Below, piece after piece: positions 23,572 through 37,592 of a stretch of DNA of 64,000 nt. Position 1 is the stretch's first letter. Each line of letters starts with the position of its first letter. Source of the stretch: Nematostella vectensis (lineage: Eukaryota > Cnidaria > Anthozoa > Actiniaria > Edwardsiidae); NCBI RefSeq assembly GCF_932526225.1, contig NC_064046.1:1550001-1614000 (forward strand), in the 5' to 3' direction. A program made the translations under genes and the position numbers. Under the pieces are notes generated by a model. The model was not told the DNA's origin and did not search any database. It worked only from the letters and a program-made list of their open reading frames with translations.

Positions 23572-26500
23572 CAATACACCCACACAGTACCACCCCCACA
23601 CAGTACCCCCACGTGATCACTTGCGCACACAGTACCCTCCCATGTGACCACTTGCGCACACAGTACCCTCCCATGTGATCACTTGCGCACACAGTGCCCA
23701 TCACTTGCGCACACAGTACCCCCATGTGATCACTTGCGCACACAGTACCCCCCATGTGATCACTTGTGCACACAATACCCCCATGTGATCACTACGCACA
23801 CAGTACCCCCATGTGATAACTTGCGCACACAGTACCCCCATGTGATAACTTGCGCACACAGTACCCCCCATGTGATCACTTGCGCACACAGTACCCCCAT
23901 GTGATCACTTGCGCACACAGTACCCACCATGTGATCACTTGCGCACACAATACCCCCATGTGATCACTGCGCACACAGTACCCCCATGTGATCACTTGCG
24001 CACACAGTACCCCCCATGTTATCACTTGCGCACACAGTACCCCCCCATGTTATCACTTGCGCACACAGTACCCGATGTGATCACTTGCGCACACAGTACC
24101 CCCATGTGACCACTTGCTCACACAGTACCCCCCATGTGATCACTTGCGCACATAGTACCCGCATCTGATCACTTGCGCACACAGTAGCCCCCCATGTGAT
24201 CGCTGCACACAGTACCCCCCATGTGATCGCTGCACACACAGTACCCCCCATGTGATCACTTGCGCACACAGTGCCCCCCATGTGATCGCTGCACACAAAG
24301 TACCCCCCCATGTTATCACTTGCGCACACAGTACTCCCATGTGATTACTTGCGCACACACACAGTACCCCCATGTGACCAGTTGCGCACACAGTGCCCCC
24401 CATGTTATCACTTGCGCACACAGTTCCCCCATGTGATCACTTGCGCACACAGTACCCACCATGTGATCACTTGCACACTCAGTACCCCCATGTGATCACT
24501 TGCACACTCAGTACCCCCCATGTGATCGCTGCACACACAGTGCCCCCCATGTGATCGCTTGTGCACACAGTACCCCCCATGTGATCGCTTGCGCACACAG
24601 TACCCCCCATGTGATCGCTGCACACACAGTACCCCCATGTGATCACTTGTGCACACAGTGCCCCCCATGTGATCACTACGCACACAGTGCCCCCCCATGT
24701 TATCACTTGTGCACACCGTACCCCCCATGTGATCACTTGCACACTCAGTACCCCCCATGTGATCACTTGTGCACACAGTACCCCCATGTGATAATTGCGC
24801 ACACAGTGCCCCCCATGTGATCACTTGCGCAGACAGTGCCCCCCATGTGATCGCTTCACACACAGTAACCCCCATGTGATCACTTGTGCACACAGTACCC
24901 CCCATGTGATCACTTGTGCACACAGTGCACCCCATGTGATAACTTGCGCACACAGTACCCACCATGTGATCACTTGCGCACACAGTACCCCCATGTGATC
25001 ACTTGCGCACACAGTACCCCCCATGTGATCACTTGCGCACACAGTACCCCCATGTGATCACTTGCGCACACAGTACCCCCATGTGATCACTTGCGCACAC
25101 AGTACCTCCATGTGATCACTTGCGCAAACAGTACCCCCCATGTGATCACTTGCGCACACAGTACCCCATGTGATCACTTGCGCACACAGTACCCCCCATG
25201 TGATCACTTGCGCACACAATACTCCCATGTGATCACTGCGCACACAGTACCCCCATGTGATCACTTGCGCACACAGTACCCCCCATGTTATCACTTGCGC
25301 ACACAGTACCCCCATGTGACCACTTGCTCACACAGTACCCCCCATGGGATCACTTGCGCACACAGTACCCGCATCTGATCACTTGCGCACACAGTAGCAC
25401 CCCATGTGATCGCTGCACACAGTACCCCCCATGTGATCGCTGCACACACAGTACCCCCCATGTGATCACTTGCGCACACAGTACCCCCCATGTGATCACT
25501 TGCGCACACAGTGCCCCCCATGTGATCGCTGCACACAAAGTACCCCCCACATGTTATCACTTGCGCACACAGTACTCCCATGTGATTACTTGCGCACACA
25601 CACAGTACCCCCATGTGACCACTTGCGCACACAGTGCCCCCCATGTTATCACTTGCGCACACAGTACCCACCATGTGATCACTTGCACACTCAGTACCCC
25701 CGATGTGATCGCTGCACACACAGTACCCCCCATGTGATCACTTGTGCACACAGTGCCCCCCATGTGATCGCTGCACACACAGTAACCCCCATGTGATCAC
25801 TTGTGCACACAGTACCCCATGTGATCACTTGCGCACACAGTACCCCCCATGTGATCACTTGCGCACACAGTAACCCCATGTGATCACTTGCGCACACAGT
25901 ACCCCCCATGTGATCGCTGCACACACAGTACCCCCATGTGATCACTTGTGCACACAGTAACCCCCATGTGATCACTTGTGCACACAGTGCCCCCCATGTT
26001 ATCACTTGCGCACACAGTACCCACCATGTGATCACTTGCGCACACAGTACCCCCCATGTGATCACTTGCGCACACAGTACCCCCATGTGATCACTTGCCC
26101 ACTCAGTACCCCCCATGTGATCACTTGCGCAGACAGTGCCCCCCATGTTATCACTTGCGCACACAGTACCCACCATGTGATCACTTGCGCACACAGTACC
26201 CCCCATGTGATCACTTGCGCACACAGTACCCGCATCTGAACACTTGTGCACACAGTACCCCCCATGTGATCACTTGTGCACACAGTGCCCCCCATGTGAT
26301 CACTTGTGCACACAGTACCCCCCATGTGATCACTTGCGCACACAGTACCCCCCATGTGATCGCTGCACACACAGTACCCCCCATGTGATCACTTGTGCAC
26401 ACAGTGCCCCCCATGTGATCGCTGCACACACAGTACCCCCCATGTGATCACTTGTGCACACAGAGCCCCCCATGTGATCGCTGCACACACAGTACCCCCC

Positions 26501-28269
26501 CCATGTTATCACTTGCGCACACAGTACCCCAATGTGATCACTTGCGCACACAGTACCCCCATGTGATCACTTGCGCACAGTGCCCCCCCATGTTATCACT
26601 TGTGCACACAGTACCCTCCATGTGATCACTTGCGCACACAGTACCCCCCATGTGATCACTTGCGCACTCAGTACCCCCCATGTGATCACTTGTGCACACA
26701 GTACCCACCATGTGATCACTTGCGCACACAATACCCCCATGTGATCACTGCGCACACAGTACCCCCCATGTTATCACTTGTGCACACAGTACCCCATGTT
26801 ATCACTTGCGCACTCAGTACCCCCATGTGACCACTTGCCCACACAGTACCCCCATGTTATCACTTGCGCACACAGTACCCCCATGTGATCACTTGTGCAC
26901 TCAGTACCCCCCATGTAATCACTTGCGCACACAGTACCCACCATGTGATCACTTGCGCACTCAGTACCCCCCATGTGATCACTTGCGCACACAGTACCCC
27001 CCATGTGATCACTGCACACACAGTACCCCCCATGTGATCACTTGCGCACACAGTGCCCCCCATGTGATCGCTACACACACAGTACCCCCCCCATGTTATC
27101 ACTTGCGCACACAGTACCCCAATGTGATCACTGCGCACACAGTGCCCCCCATGTTATCACTTGTGCACACCGTACCCCCCATGTGATCACTTGCGCACAC
27201 AGTACCCCCCATGTGATCACTTGCGCCATCAGTACCCCCCATGTGATCACTTGCGCACACAGTACCCACCATGTGATCACTTCCGCACTCAGTACCCCCC
27301 ATGTGATCACTTGCCCACACAATACCCCCATGTGATCACTGCGCACACAGTACCCCCCATGTTATCACTTGCGCACACAGTACACCCATGTGATCACTTG
27401 CACACACAGTACCCCCATGTGATCACTTGCCCACTCAGAACCCCCATGTGATCACTTGCGCAGACAGTACCCCCATGTGATCACTTGCGCACACAGTACC
27501 CCCATGTTATAACTTGCGCACTCAGTACCCCCAATGTTATCACTTGCGCACACAGTACCCCCATGTGATCACTTGCGCACACAGTACCCCCCATGTGACC
27601 ACTTTGCGCACACAGTACCCCCATGTTATCACTTGCACACACAGTACCCCCATGTGATCACTTGCGCACACAGTACCCCCCCATGTGACCACTTGCGCAC
27701 ACAGTACCCCCGTGTGATCACTTGCGCACACAGTACCCCCCATGTGATCACTTGCGCACACAGTGCCCCCCATGTGATCGCTGCACACACAGTACCCCCC
27801 CCCCCATGTTATCACTTGCGCACATAGTACCCCAATGTGATCACTTGCGCACACAGTACCCCCATGTGATCACTTGCGCACACAGTGCCCCCCCATGTTA
27901 TCACTTGTGCACACAGTACCCCCATGTGATCACTTGCGCACACAGTACCCCCCATGTGATCACTTGCGCACTCAGTACCCCCCATGTGATCACTTGCGCA
28001 CACAGTACCCACCATGTGATCACTTGCGCTCTCTGTACCCCCCATGTGATCACTTGCGCACACAATACCCCCATGTGATCACTGCGCACACAGTACCCCC
28101 CCATGTTATCACTTGCGCACACAGTACACCCATGTGATCACTTGCGCACACAGTACCCCCATGTGATCACTTGCCCACTCAGTACCCCCCATGTGATTAC
28201 TTGCGCAGACAGTACCCCCCATGTGATTACTTGCGCACACAGTACCCCATGTTATCACTTGCGCACTCA
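23572..28269. repeat. Satellite array, unit about 29-31 bp, left block
   Basis: About 160 head-to-tail copies (length divided by unit size). The unit contains the palindrome GTGATCAC, then TTGCGCACACAGTAC and a run of 4-7 C. A common variant replaces CACTTGCGC with CGCTGCACA. Variants recur in blocks: the rare word CCCGCATCTGATCAC is at 24158 and again exactly 1200 bp later, each followed by the same series of variant units, so higher-order duplication has occurred. Open frames on both strands (translating as THTVPP, VITCAHS, ASDHMG and similar) arise only because unit lengths often keep frame; they are not genes. Confidence 0.95.
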
Positions 28270-29317
<1,048 letters not shown>

Positions 29318-29715
29318 AGTACCCCCATGTGATCACTTGCGCACACAGTACCCCCATGTTATCACTTGCGCACTCAGTACCCCCCATGGGATCACTTGCG
29401 CACACAGTACCCCCATGTGATCACTTGCGCACACAGTACCCCCATGTTATCACTTGCGCACACAGTACGCCCATGTGATCACTTGCGCACACAGTACCCC
29501 CCCATGTGACCACTTGCGCACACAGTACCCCCATGTGATCACTTGCGCACACAGTACCCCCATGTGATAACTTGCGCACACAGTACCCCCCATGTGATCA
29601 CTTGCTCACACAGTACCCCATGTTATCACTGCGCACTCAGTACCTCCCATGTGAGTACTTGCGCACCAAAGTCTAACTTGCGCACACAGTTCATCTATCT
29701 AGTTGCGCACACTTA
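29318..29715. repeat. Satellite array, right block
   Basis: The same unit as the left block resumes for about 13 copies and decays at the end (e.g. GCGCACCAAAGTCTAAC, then TTCATCTATCTAGTTGCGCA). It was one array with the left block before the LINE inserted. Confidence 0.92.
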
Positions 29716-30435
29716 TCACTCCAGTTTAAAAAGCTATTTATCGCTAATACAACAACCACGATTATTATCTAAAGGATATATTTTGAATTATGTCTTGTAG
29801 AATGTTTTATGAAAAGGTTTGTGATATCAAAATACCACTTGGCGATCACTATCCGGTAACTCTAAAAATATATAGTATCAATTTTTTTTCTATTTGCTCG
29901 TGAATAGTGTATGTGTTTTTACTAGGGTTGACTTATCGTTTTGCTTATAAATTATGTGTTATCTTTAACCCGCATATAAGAAAATAACCGAAAGCGCGTC
30001 AAAACACGAAACTTTCAGTTTCCAAGTGGCAATCAAAGTCCCTTCCGTTCAACTTACTATATTTTTGGCCCTTCACTTGTAATATCTGCACAGTAGGATA
30101 ATTTGTAGAAAATTTGTCACCCAAAGAAAGCCGGATTTTTTAGTAAATGATCTTTATTCACTTCATATAAAAAATGGAAAAAAACGAATGCGAAATCGGG
30201 AGGCAACAGCTATCAGGAAGCGGATAAAATATAATGAAAATGATATAGTTTTCCTTTAAATGGGTAAAATTGCACGATTTGATCGTATGTCCGTGTAGAT
30301 TTCTATCAAAGTTTTATTGGCAACATGGCGAATGTGACCACCGAATTGTAAATCAAGCAACGCACTACCTGTAATCAAAGATAGAAAGAAAACACAAAGC
30401 CAAATCACCGCAGTCTTGGAGGAATACCGAAAAAG
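29716..30435. other. Non-coding interval
   Basis: AT-rich; it probably includes the 5' region of the ORF that follows. No specific element identified. Confidence 0.4.
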
Positions 30436-31002
30436 ATGGAGTCAAGAAAAGTGGACTCGTTAGAGTTGATTGAATCAGAGAATTGTGAAGACAAACAAAG
30501 GGAAAGTCCATCTACCAAAAGAAAGGCGAAGAAGGATGCAAAAAAATGCAAAGAAACACAAGGTGAAAAGGAACTTGGAAGAAATACTCCTGAAGATGAC
30601 AGTGAGGAAACACTTGGGATGAAAAAGCACGATAGAGAGAATCTAGAAAGAAACAACGAGAGAGCATGCATATCTCCCGGTTTACTAAAGAGATCACTGC
30701 TCTCTTTTTGTCAAAAGTCGAAACGACGAAACAGTATGACGCAATTTGAGAGCAAACTACCGACGCCTGATAGAAATTCGCCTGAGATAGAAGACTCGCA
30801 AGTAAAAAGCAACAGCCTAGGAAATATTTGTCAGTACGTTCCAAGATTCTCACTGGATAATCCCGCATTTTCAGACTCAGAGGAGGAAGACAATGGTTTT
30901 GATAACAACGGAATCCATTCAGCTATATGCCACATGCCTCCAATTCTTGTACCAGAGAAGGTCGGAGCCGCTGCAATGAACAGCAACACGGACAAGTCAT
31001 AA
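30436..31002 (+). CDS. Unrecognised charged protein, single exon
   Basis: A 188-residue frame starts at an ATG in good context (AAAAAGATGG) and ends with TAA. I do not recognise it. The first 90 residues are extremely rich in K, E, D, R and N (for example KRKAKKDAKKCKETQGEKE) and are probably disordered with nuclear-import potential. The rest has Ser/Pro segments, an acidic patch SDSEEED near residue 152, and no membrane segment or known catalytic motif. The strong residue bias and length favour a real, possibly lineage-restricted gene, but it could be one exon of a larger gene or chance. Confidence 0.5.
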   Translation: MESRKVDSLELIESENCEDKQRESPSTKRKAKKDAKKCKETQGEKELGRNTPEDDSEETLGMKKHDRENLERNNERACISPGLLKRSLLSFCQKSKRRNSMTQFESKLPTPDRNSPEIEDSQVKSNSLGNICQYVPRFSLDNPAFSDSEEEDNGFDNNGIHSAICHMPPILVPEKVGAAAMNSNTDKS

Positions 31003-32508
31003 TGACCAGGATACTTCGTTCGATTAGAACTACTGAGATAGATTTTAAGTATTAGTGAACTAACCCGTCAAACATGATTGATTGCCAAATAGAAGTAAAG
31101 AGATATTCCAACAAATCTTGTCATGAACGATTTAGTAAAACGCTTTTCACGTGCGTAGCAAATATTTGTTGATGGGGATTGGAAGGAGGGGGGGTAGTCA
31201 AGACCTGGCCCCAGGCCTCCAAGGGGTGAATAGCTATATATCCTGGGGGGGGGGGGGGGGGGGGATACTGGTATATATTCTGGGGGAGGGGAGTAGGTTT
31301 AAGATAAATCTGCACATCACTTCTTTACCGTCTTTGTGCCAAAGCGCTGTTTTACGCTCTAGCGAGACAAACAAAATCATATGTGTTCATTAAAGTAAAA
31401 ATATGGTTTTGGTTATTTTTTATCTTTGGAAGTATGAATACCGCCGAGTGATATTTACAGAAACTAGTTTAAAATCAAACGCAAGCTTCGGTGGAGAGTT
31501 TTTGGCTGTATCTTCCTGAAGCTTGCCGTTGTCCTTGCAACTCTGACGGTGTCTCCCTAGGCTCCCGAGATCCTTTGCGCTTCTCCCTCGGGAATAGTGT
31601 ATAGAGAATGCCGTAATAGTTATGCGCAATACGTAGGAATGCAGTTACCGCTTGAATGAAAATGTCGACAAAACTTGCATAATTTTCGCAGTTATTGGCA
31701 GCATTGCATACAAATGCACCTGCACTGTTGTCATAAGTAATCGACTCATTAGGTAATAATTGCTACCAATACTAACGAGAAACCTGTCCAGTTGACTTCA
31801 TTACGAAGAAGCTTTCGACATTCACTGAGTTCCACTATAAAGCCTTTCTTTTAACCACTTTCTTTTAAGCAAACTCTGTTACTATGACGCTTGATGAAGA
31901 TTGGGAACAGGATTGCAGTTGTAGGTAAGACAAATAGTGTATGGATTTAGCATACTTTCCTTTTAAGAAAACACTTTAAAACTGTTTACTGTGCCATAGG
32001 CCGGTCGTCTTTGCATTTTCCAAAGAGGTTTTATTCGTGCAGACTTAGTTGAGACCACAGAACAAACTTTGCGCATTGCTTGCCGAGTTTCTGAAAACAG
32101 GACCGTGGTGGACTCACGCAGTGGCGAAATCGCCAAACTTGGCTCAAATTTCGAAATTCAAATCGTTAGAATTTAAGCTTTCTAAAGGGTTTTCGTGCCG
32201 GTAAGACCTCTTTTTACATGGAAGTTTTGCAAATAAACCCCTTTCTACCATTACCGAGCCAGTTCTAACAAAGCTACTCGCGGGTTAAACTAAAAAGTAG
32301 GACGCCAAACTGACCCTGTTAAAACACAAGTGCAAGTATCTTTTTGAAAGCACGGGTTCCCTTTGTGCCATCGTGTTATAGCCTCTCATCGTTGTAGTTT
32401 AGACAAAAATCATAGTCATGGACGTTCCTTTTTTTTGGAGTTCTTGTATTGATTCGAATTTTGTGTCAAAAGTGTGGTTATGAGCACGCTCAGCTTAGTG
32501 CTTACGGA
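31003..32508. other. Non-coding interval
   Basis: No gene recognised. A G-run of about 21 bases lies at 31244-31264 in sequence resembling repeat debris (CTGGCCCCAGGCC nearby). Confidence 0.4.
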
Positions 32509-32911
32509 AGACCCCGTTGTCCCCACGTATCCCTTTTCGTTTGAAAACGCAACCTTTTTGTTACGGATACGGGTATCGTCCACACGGAAACGCGAAAACG
32601 ATGACCGAAAACGGAACGATTTGAAAGCGATTTCCAGAGTGAAACAATTTGAAAACGATACCCTTTCGTAGCCGTGGGACGGCCGAAAACGGAACCTTTC
32701 GGAAACGATGGCATGATAACTCAGGTCAGTCCACTTGGCGCGCGAGTGCGCATGCGCTGTAGAAATTGTTATCGTTTTCATCGTTTCTGCGTTTTCGTGG
32801 GGACGGGTTGTTTCAAAATGAAAACGCTTCGTGTGGACGCGGATCTTTTTGAAAACGGAACAAAAAGGTTGCGTTTTCAAACGAAAACGGATACGTGGGG
32901 ACAGGGTCTAA
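32509..32911. mobile_element. MITE with about 80-bp inverted repeats
   Basis: The left arm from 32509 (TGTCCCCACGTATCC, then TTTTCGTTTGAAAACGCAAC, CTTTTTGTT, GTCCACACG) is matched by the reverse complement of the right arm ending at 32909 (GTTGCGTTTTCAAACG, GGATACGTGGGGACA). Length is about 400 bp, without coding capacity. The frames on both strands are by-products of the hairpin. Confidence 0.8.
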
Positions 32912-33496
32912 CAAAACAATGGGGCACTTTTTTTCCGGAGCCTAGCTCTGTTGTGCTTTCCGTATGTGGAAGTTGATCATTTTGCACTGCTGGCAAGCGT
33001 TTTTTCGCTATTATTCTTTGCTTATACTGCTTGCGAAAACCGTGATCCCTATATGTGCAAGCCTAAAAATAAATCTCCAAGTCACACAATATGACTGCTA
33101 TCTCTAAAGAAATTTTCGTTAGCAGAATTCCCTTTTATCAATTTGTTACCAAAAAGAATAAGATCTAAAGTTGAGTAAAAAAACCGCTAATAAAATTTCC
33201 GAAATTATGGATGGTCTGGTTAGTTGTGTGATATATGCTTGTCGTACATCGTGTACCCCCCCCCCCTCCCCCCCCACAACCACCACCACCACCATCACCA
33301 CGAATAAGACGCGCTTGGGGGGAGGGGCGCTGAATTTCTTTGTGTTCTGTTCTTCTATATACTGATGAGCGTGCAACCGACTCGTTAAGGCGGTGTCAAG
33401 ATGATTCTATTACTTTAGATTTTGCTGAACATATCACATCATTTTCCCTTAAAACTAATGTTGTAATATTAACTATTTACATAACAAGTAGCAAGA

Positions 33497-33690
33497 AAGA
33501 GGTACAGGGTGGTCAAGGGTATTTTCGTGAACGAGATTTGGCCATTTTTCACCCTACGAGAAACGTGAAAATCGTCCAATTCGATGTCCGTGAAACGTGA
33601 TTTGAGGATTTAAAACGCAATTTTTTGGTCCGCGAAACGTGATAAAACCATTTTGCCCGGTCCGTGAAACGTGAACCATACCCCCTCTTC
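33497..33690. repeat. Element with repeated CGTGAAACGTGA motif
   Basis: Variants of CCGTGAAACGTGA occur at least four times (near 33561, 33588, 33632 and 33661), with T-rich and TTTTGCC spacers. It resembles a small repetitive element; ends and class are uncertain. Confidence 0.5.
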
Positions 33691-34318
33691 ACCAGCATGG
33701 GGGTAGAGTTTCTTGGCTTGTGTGAATGCGGAACAAGTCTAAATACTCACCCCTGTGTGAGAGTCTTGTGACTCTTGCCACCCACGCGTAACTAAATAGA
33801 TTCTTGCAGATCAAAAATGCATGACGATGCTCTAGAATTTTATTGGATCAGGTCTTGTTGACAGGATTTTAGAAATTCTTTCCCACGGTCTAGAATTAAA
33901 ATGGAAAGCCTTCTAATAAGTCGCATTACTGTGAAATCTTTCAGACCAGCAAATAATAGTGCCCCCCCCCTCCCCTCAAATGTCCCGTCGAAATACAAAC
34001 TTATCGGCTTAAACTACCGAAAGAACTTAAAAAATGCCAGTTCCTTGATCAAAATCGTATACGCTTCCTATTAAATGAAACTCAGTTGAGTTCACAGTCT
34101 CTCGTACATCGAATGTCGTCCTTCATCTTTGGATGTTCTCGCTAGAGATCTTTCATCCAGGCCCTAATAATCTAAGGGCAAATATTTTTTATTTCCCTTC
34201 TAGCCAATTTCCTTGTTTTTGTTCTGACGTGACGGCATAACGCCTTATTAATTTATTGAAATTCAAGTCACTCAAAAACACTCCGTTGTGATACACGCCA
34301 CTTTCAAACAGCCCTAGA
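33691..34318. other. Non-coding interval left of the RAG1-like element
   Basis: No gene. A C-run is at 33963-33975. It ends at the proposed left terminal repeat. Confidence 0.4.
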
Positions 34319-34738
34319 CGCGACATTTAGTTGGTAACCGCGCTTTTTGAATTTGCGACCGCGCTTTGAGGTAGTTAGTTATTAACTGACCTGACAGGAT
34401 CGCGAGTCACGAAGGCCGCAGCCAAGCTACCGAATAAAACCCTTGTTTTAAAAGAAGTGTTGATAGATATACGTATCCTATTGCGACATTTGGATACCTA
34501 AAATGCTTACGTGATTAAATTTTACAAAGAAACGATCAAACACGCAATTGAGCAAGAATGTATAGCGTCACTGTAAACGGTCCTATTGAGTGATGGCGGA
34601 AGCGCGGCGAACTACCTACACGACTTCCGATTAAAATTTTAGTCTTGTGGAAGTTTTCCTGGTTTATTGTGTAGCTAATCCATAACGTATATATAATTGT
34701 CTCTTAGAATCTGTGTTCATAGTTTTGGGAGATTGCGA
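34319..34738 (+). repeat. Left terminal inverted repeat of the RAG1-like element
   Basis: The outer 14 bp CGCGACATTTAGTT (34319-34332) equals the reverse complement of 38346-38359. At the inner end, 17 bp GTTTTGGGAGATTGCGA (34722-34738) equals the reverse complement of 37929-37945. In between, GGAAGTTTTCC (34649-34659) pairs with 38008-38018 at exactly the same distance (73 bp) from the inner block, and about 100 bp in from the outer end both arms read CAGC-AAGC. The arms are collinear but diverged elsewhere. They also share GATGGCGGAA (34592-34601; 38155-38164), a YY1-type word. Part of this arm probably acts as promoter and 5' UTR. Confidence 0.7.
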
Positions 34739-34786
34739 ATTTTCGAAGTAGTAGCTCGTTTTAATATCGCCCTTGAGCGCAAAGAA

Positions 34787-37592
34787 ATGGCTACCGCGAA
34801 CGCTGAAGCAAAACACTTTGAGATTTTAAAAGGTCTCTGTCGTGTTTGCGGAAAACGGTTGAAGAAGGCAAAAAGCCTCTATGCCCAAAGCTTTGCCTGC
34901 GGCAGTTTCAAAACATTGCTCGAGGTCAAATTTGGCATCAATGTCGAGAAGGATGACCCCTATATTCATCCGATGCGCTTTTGTAAGTTGTGTCGTCTCG
35001 CAACAACTGACAAGGCTCCCATAATCTGGGAGATTCACCGGGAAGAGGACTGCCCAACGTGCGCCTTAGAAGAGCAAATTCAAAAAGGCGGTAGGCCGAA
35101 GAAAGCAAAGCGAGGCGGAGCGAGAGGGCAGGCTAAAAACTCCGCTTGGGAAGAGACGACAAACGCGGGTTTAAAAGCACAACTAATCGCGCGCGTCACC
35201 GAGCTTAGTGCCTCTATGAACACACTAAGGGACCACCGATTCACCGAGCGCTTTGACTTTTTCGAAACGAAAAAAGAAGAGTTTCATTGCGCTATTTGCC
35301 TAGACGTCCTCGAAAAGCCTCTGTCATCAAAGTGCCAGCACAGTTGCTGCTCGGACTGCTGGAAATCTGCGTTCGAGTTGGGGGAAAAACACCCAGCATG
35401 TCCAATATGTCAAGAGACGCTGGCGGACCCTAATGACCTCCAGCGCGCACCGCTTGTTTTAATCCAGCTTTTAGAGGGGTACCTGGTTAAATGTAGGGCA
35501 TGTGGTACCCGATTGCCTTATCACCTGTGCAACAGCCATCCCTGTCCCCCGAGAAAGCGCCAGCGTGCGAATAGCCCCGTCCCTGCCGCTGCTGTTGTGC
35601 TAGATCCTCAGACCCGAACCCTCGAGCAGATGTTAAACGAGGTCCGCACTGGCCTCGTTTCCCCTGATGTTGCGCGACTTGGGAATTTGATTGTGAACAC
35701 AATCTGCAAGAATTCGGAGGATGGGATAACAGCCCGATTGCCTGGATCTGGAAAGGTATTTTGTTCTTACTATATTTTTTATTCTTTTTTTGCAATATTA
35801 TAAATTACATTATTATTCTCTTTCAGCCAACCGTGGTCATGAAAATACCTCAGGCACAGGCCTCCAGCAGTGTTGTAAGTGTAAGGCAGAAACAAAGACG
35901 GACTAAAGCCCTTATACAGGTCGGCGAAGTAGTCAGCAAAGGTGAAATGGACCTTCACACAGTTGAGGTCCTCAAAAGGAAAAATGCCGAGGAGCGAAAG
36001 CAACTGTTAAAGGATGTTCTTGGAAAAGAACTCGTTTTAGAAATCCCCAAAGGAGACTCCTTGGCCATGAAGGCGGATCTTGGTGTTACATGGTACAAGC
36101 TCAACAAACTAAGGGGGTAAGAGTCGTCACTAAGCTAAAAAAGGCTTTGTAGAATTTCTTATGTTTTTTTTTTTTTACAGCTGGTTTTCTAATTGGGGCA
36201 TTCAGATGGAAAGTGAGAAAAAGCAGCGGGCACAGAAGAAGGAACAAGTGGGAGACAACTTGGCTGATGAAGACTTCCCAATGGAGCACTCAAGGAGAGA
36301 GGGGAGAAAATATATCACTGTCATCAAACAGACACCGTGTGCGTATGTGGATGATCTAAAGGGACACATCATAAAATACATTGATGACAATAACAGGTGG
36401 GTGTAATAAAAAGGAGGGTCCGTCAACCCCCTTCAACTGTGTGATCATGCATAGACTTATCCATTGGTATTCTGTTTTAGTGCTGGCCTTCTAACATGGC
36501 ACGGTGGCAACATACCAGAAAACTCTGTCTTTTTGAAGCTAGGGGGTGACCATGGGCAAGGCAATATGAAATTCGCCTTTCAATTAGCCAATGTGGATAA
36601 GCCAAACTCTAGCAAAAAGACAGTAGTTTTCTGTGTGTTCGAGGCAAAGGACACCAGGAACAACCTGAGAGCAGCAACACAAAGATACAAAGAACAGCTT
36701 GGGGACTTGGAATCATTGCAATGGCGGTAAGATAATTTGTAGTGATAACTGTAGTAATTTCATAATAATAACTCATTACTGTTTGCTTGCTTTACAGTGA
36801 CAAAAAGATCAAATTGTTTCTCTTTGGTGACTTTGAGTTTCTCTGCAAGTTCCTAGGAATATCTGGTGCAAGTGGTAACAATAATTTTTAAATGTTAATT
36901 AAATATTATATATGAAACAAACATTAAAGGTAAAGTACATTTTGATACAGCACAGTTATATTTTAAGTGTACTAATCTGATTTGATTTTGATTTTCAGAC
37001 AGAAAATATCGAAAAGATCTGTAGTGTGGTGGTAAATGTAGTGGAAGAGCACAGCCCAGCATTGCGTGGAGAAGCAATGGCTGTCAAAAAAAAGTTCCAT
37101 GAACTCTTCACCTTGTTTGGCTCAGTCCACTTTCTATATAACAGCAGTGCTCCAATGAATACAGCTCAGCTCAGAATTCTAGGTATTATTTGAGTTCCAC
37201 AAGCTTTGTAAAGAGAGAAAAATATAAATCAACAGTCTAACAATTCTGTTTCTTGTTTCTCCACAGAAAATGGCATCAAAGAATTCGCTGCATTTTACCG
37301 AGCCACATTTCCAGATGAGACCTTTCCCCCAAAGTTCCATATGTTAGAAGTGCATGTAGTAGATTTCATCCGGGAATGGAAGTTTCCTTTAGGCTTTTTC
37401 GGCGAGCAGGGTGGTGAATCAATTCATCATGAACTCAACCAGTTGAATCGTGAATTCAGCTCGATCCACCCTGCGTCGCGTCGGCTACGAAAAATAATAG
37501 AAGAGCATAGCATTAGAGTTGCACCTCTAAACCGCTCAAAATATCCAGAGAAAAAAAATCGAAAACGAAGAGCTCACACCGCTACAACCTGA
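34787..37592 (+). CDS. RAG1 N-terminus-like RING protein joined to a DDE-transposase-like body (7 exons)
   Basis: Exons 34787-35755, 35827-36116, 36181-36396, 36481-36726, 36798-36874, 37003-37182 and 37267-37592 join in frame to 767 codons; all six introns (64-128 bp) are GT-AG. Residues 18-92 match the zinc-binding region ahead of the RING in vertebrate RAG1: LCRVCG (C18, C21), HPMRFCKLC (C66, C69) and CPTC (C89, C92), then a basic GGRPKKAKRGG stretch. Residues 168-208 are a C3HC4 RING (C168, C171, C183, H185, C188, C191, C205, C208). C236, C239, H246 and H251/C253 follow, like the RAG1 finger after the RING. The C-terminal two thirds look like a cut-and-paste transposase: LGGDHGQG (D515), LFGDFEF (D585) and GEQGGESIHHE (E706 or E710) are candidate DDE residues. 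RAG1-like zinc regions joined to transposases are known in invertebrate N-RAG-TP elements. AATAAA follows at 37727. An upstream in-frame extension to 34697 lacks an ATG. Activity is not shown; it could be a domesticated gene. Confidence 0.85.

Noticed and set aside
23572-28269. CRISPR-like array
   Set aside because: The repeats are head to tail with no unique spacers, and the genomic context is animal.
32416-32976. Overlapping ORFs of 154 and 100 codons on opposite strands
   Set aside because: They lie in the inverted repeats of a MITE and mirror each other.
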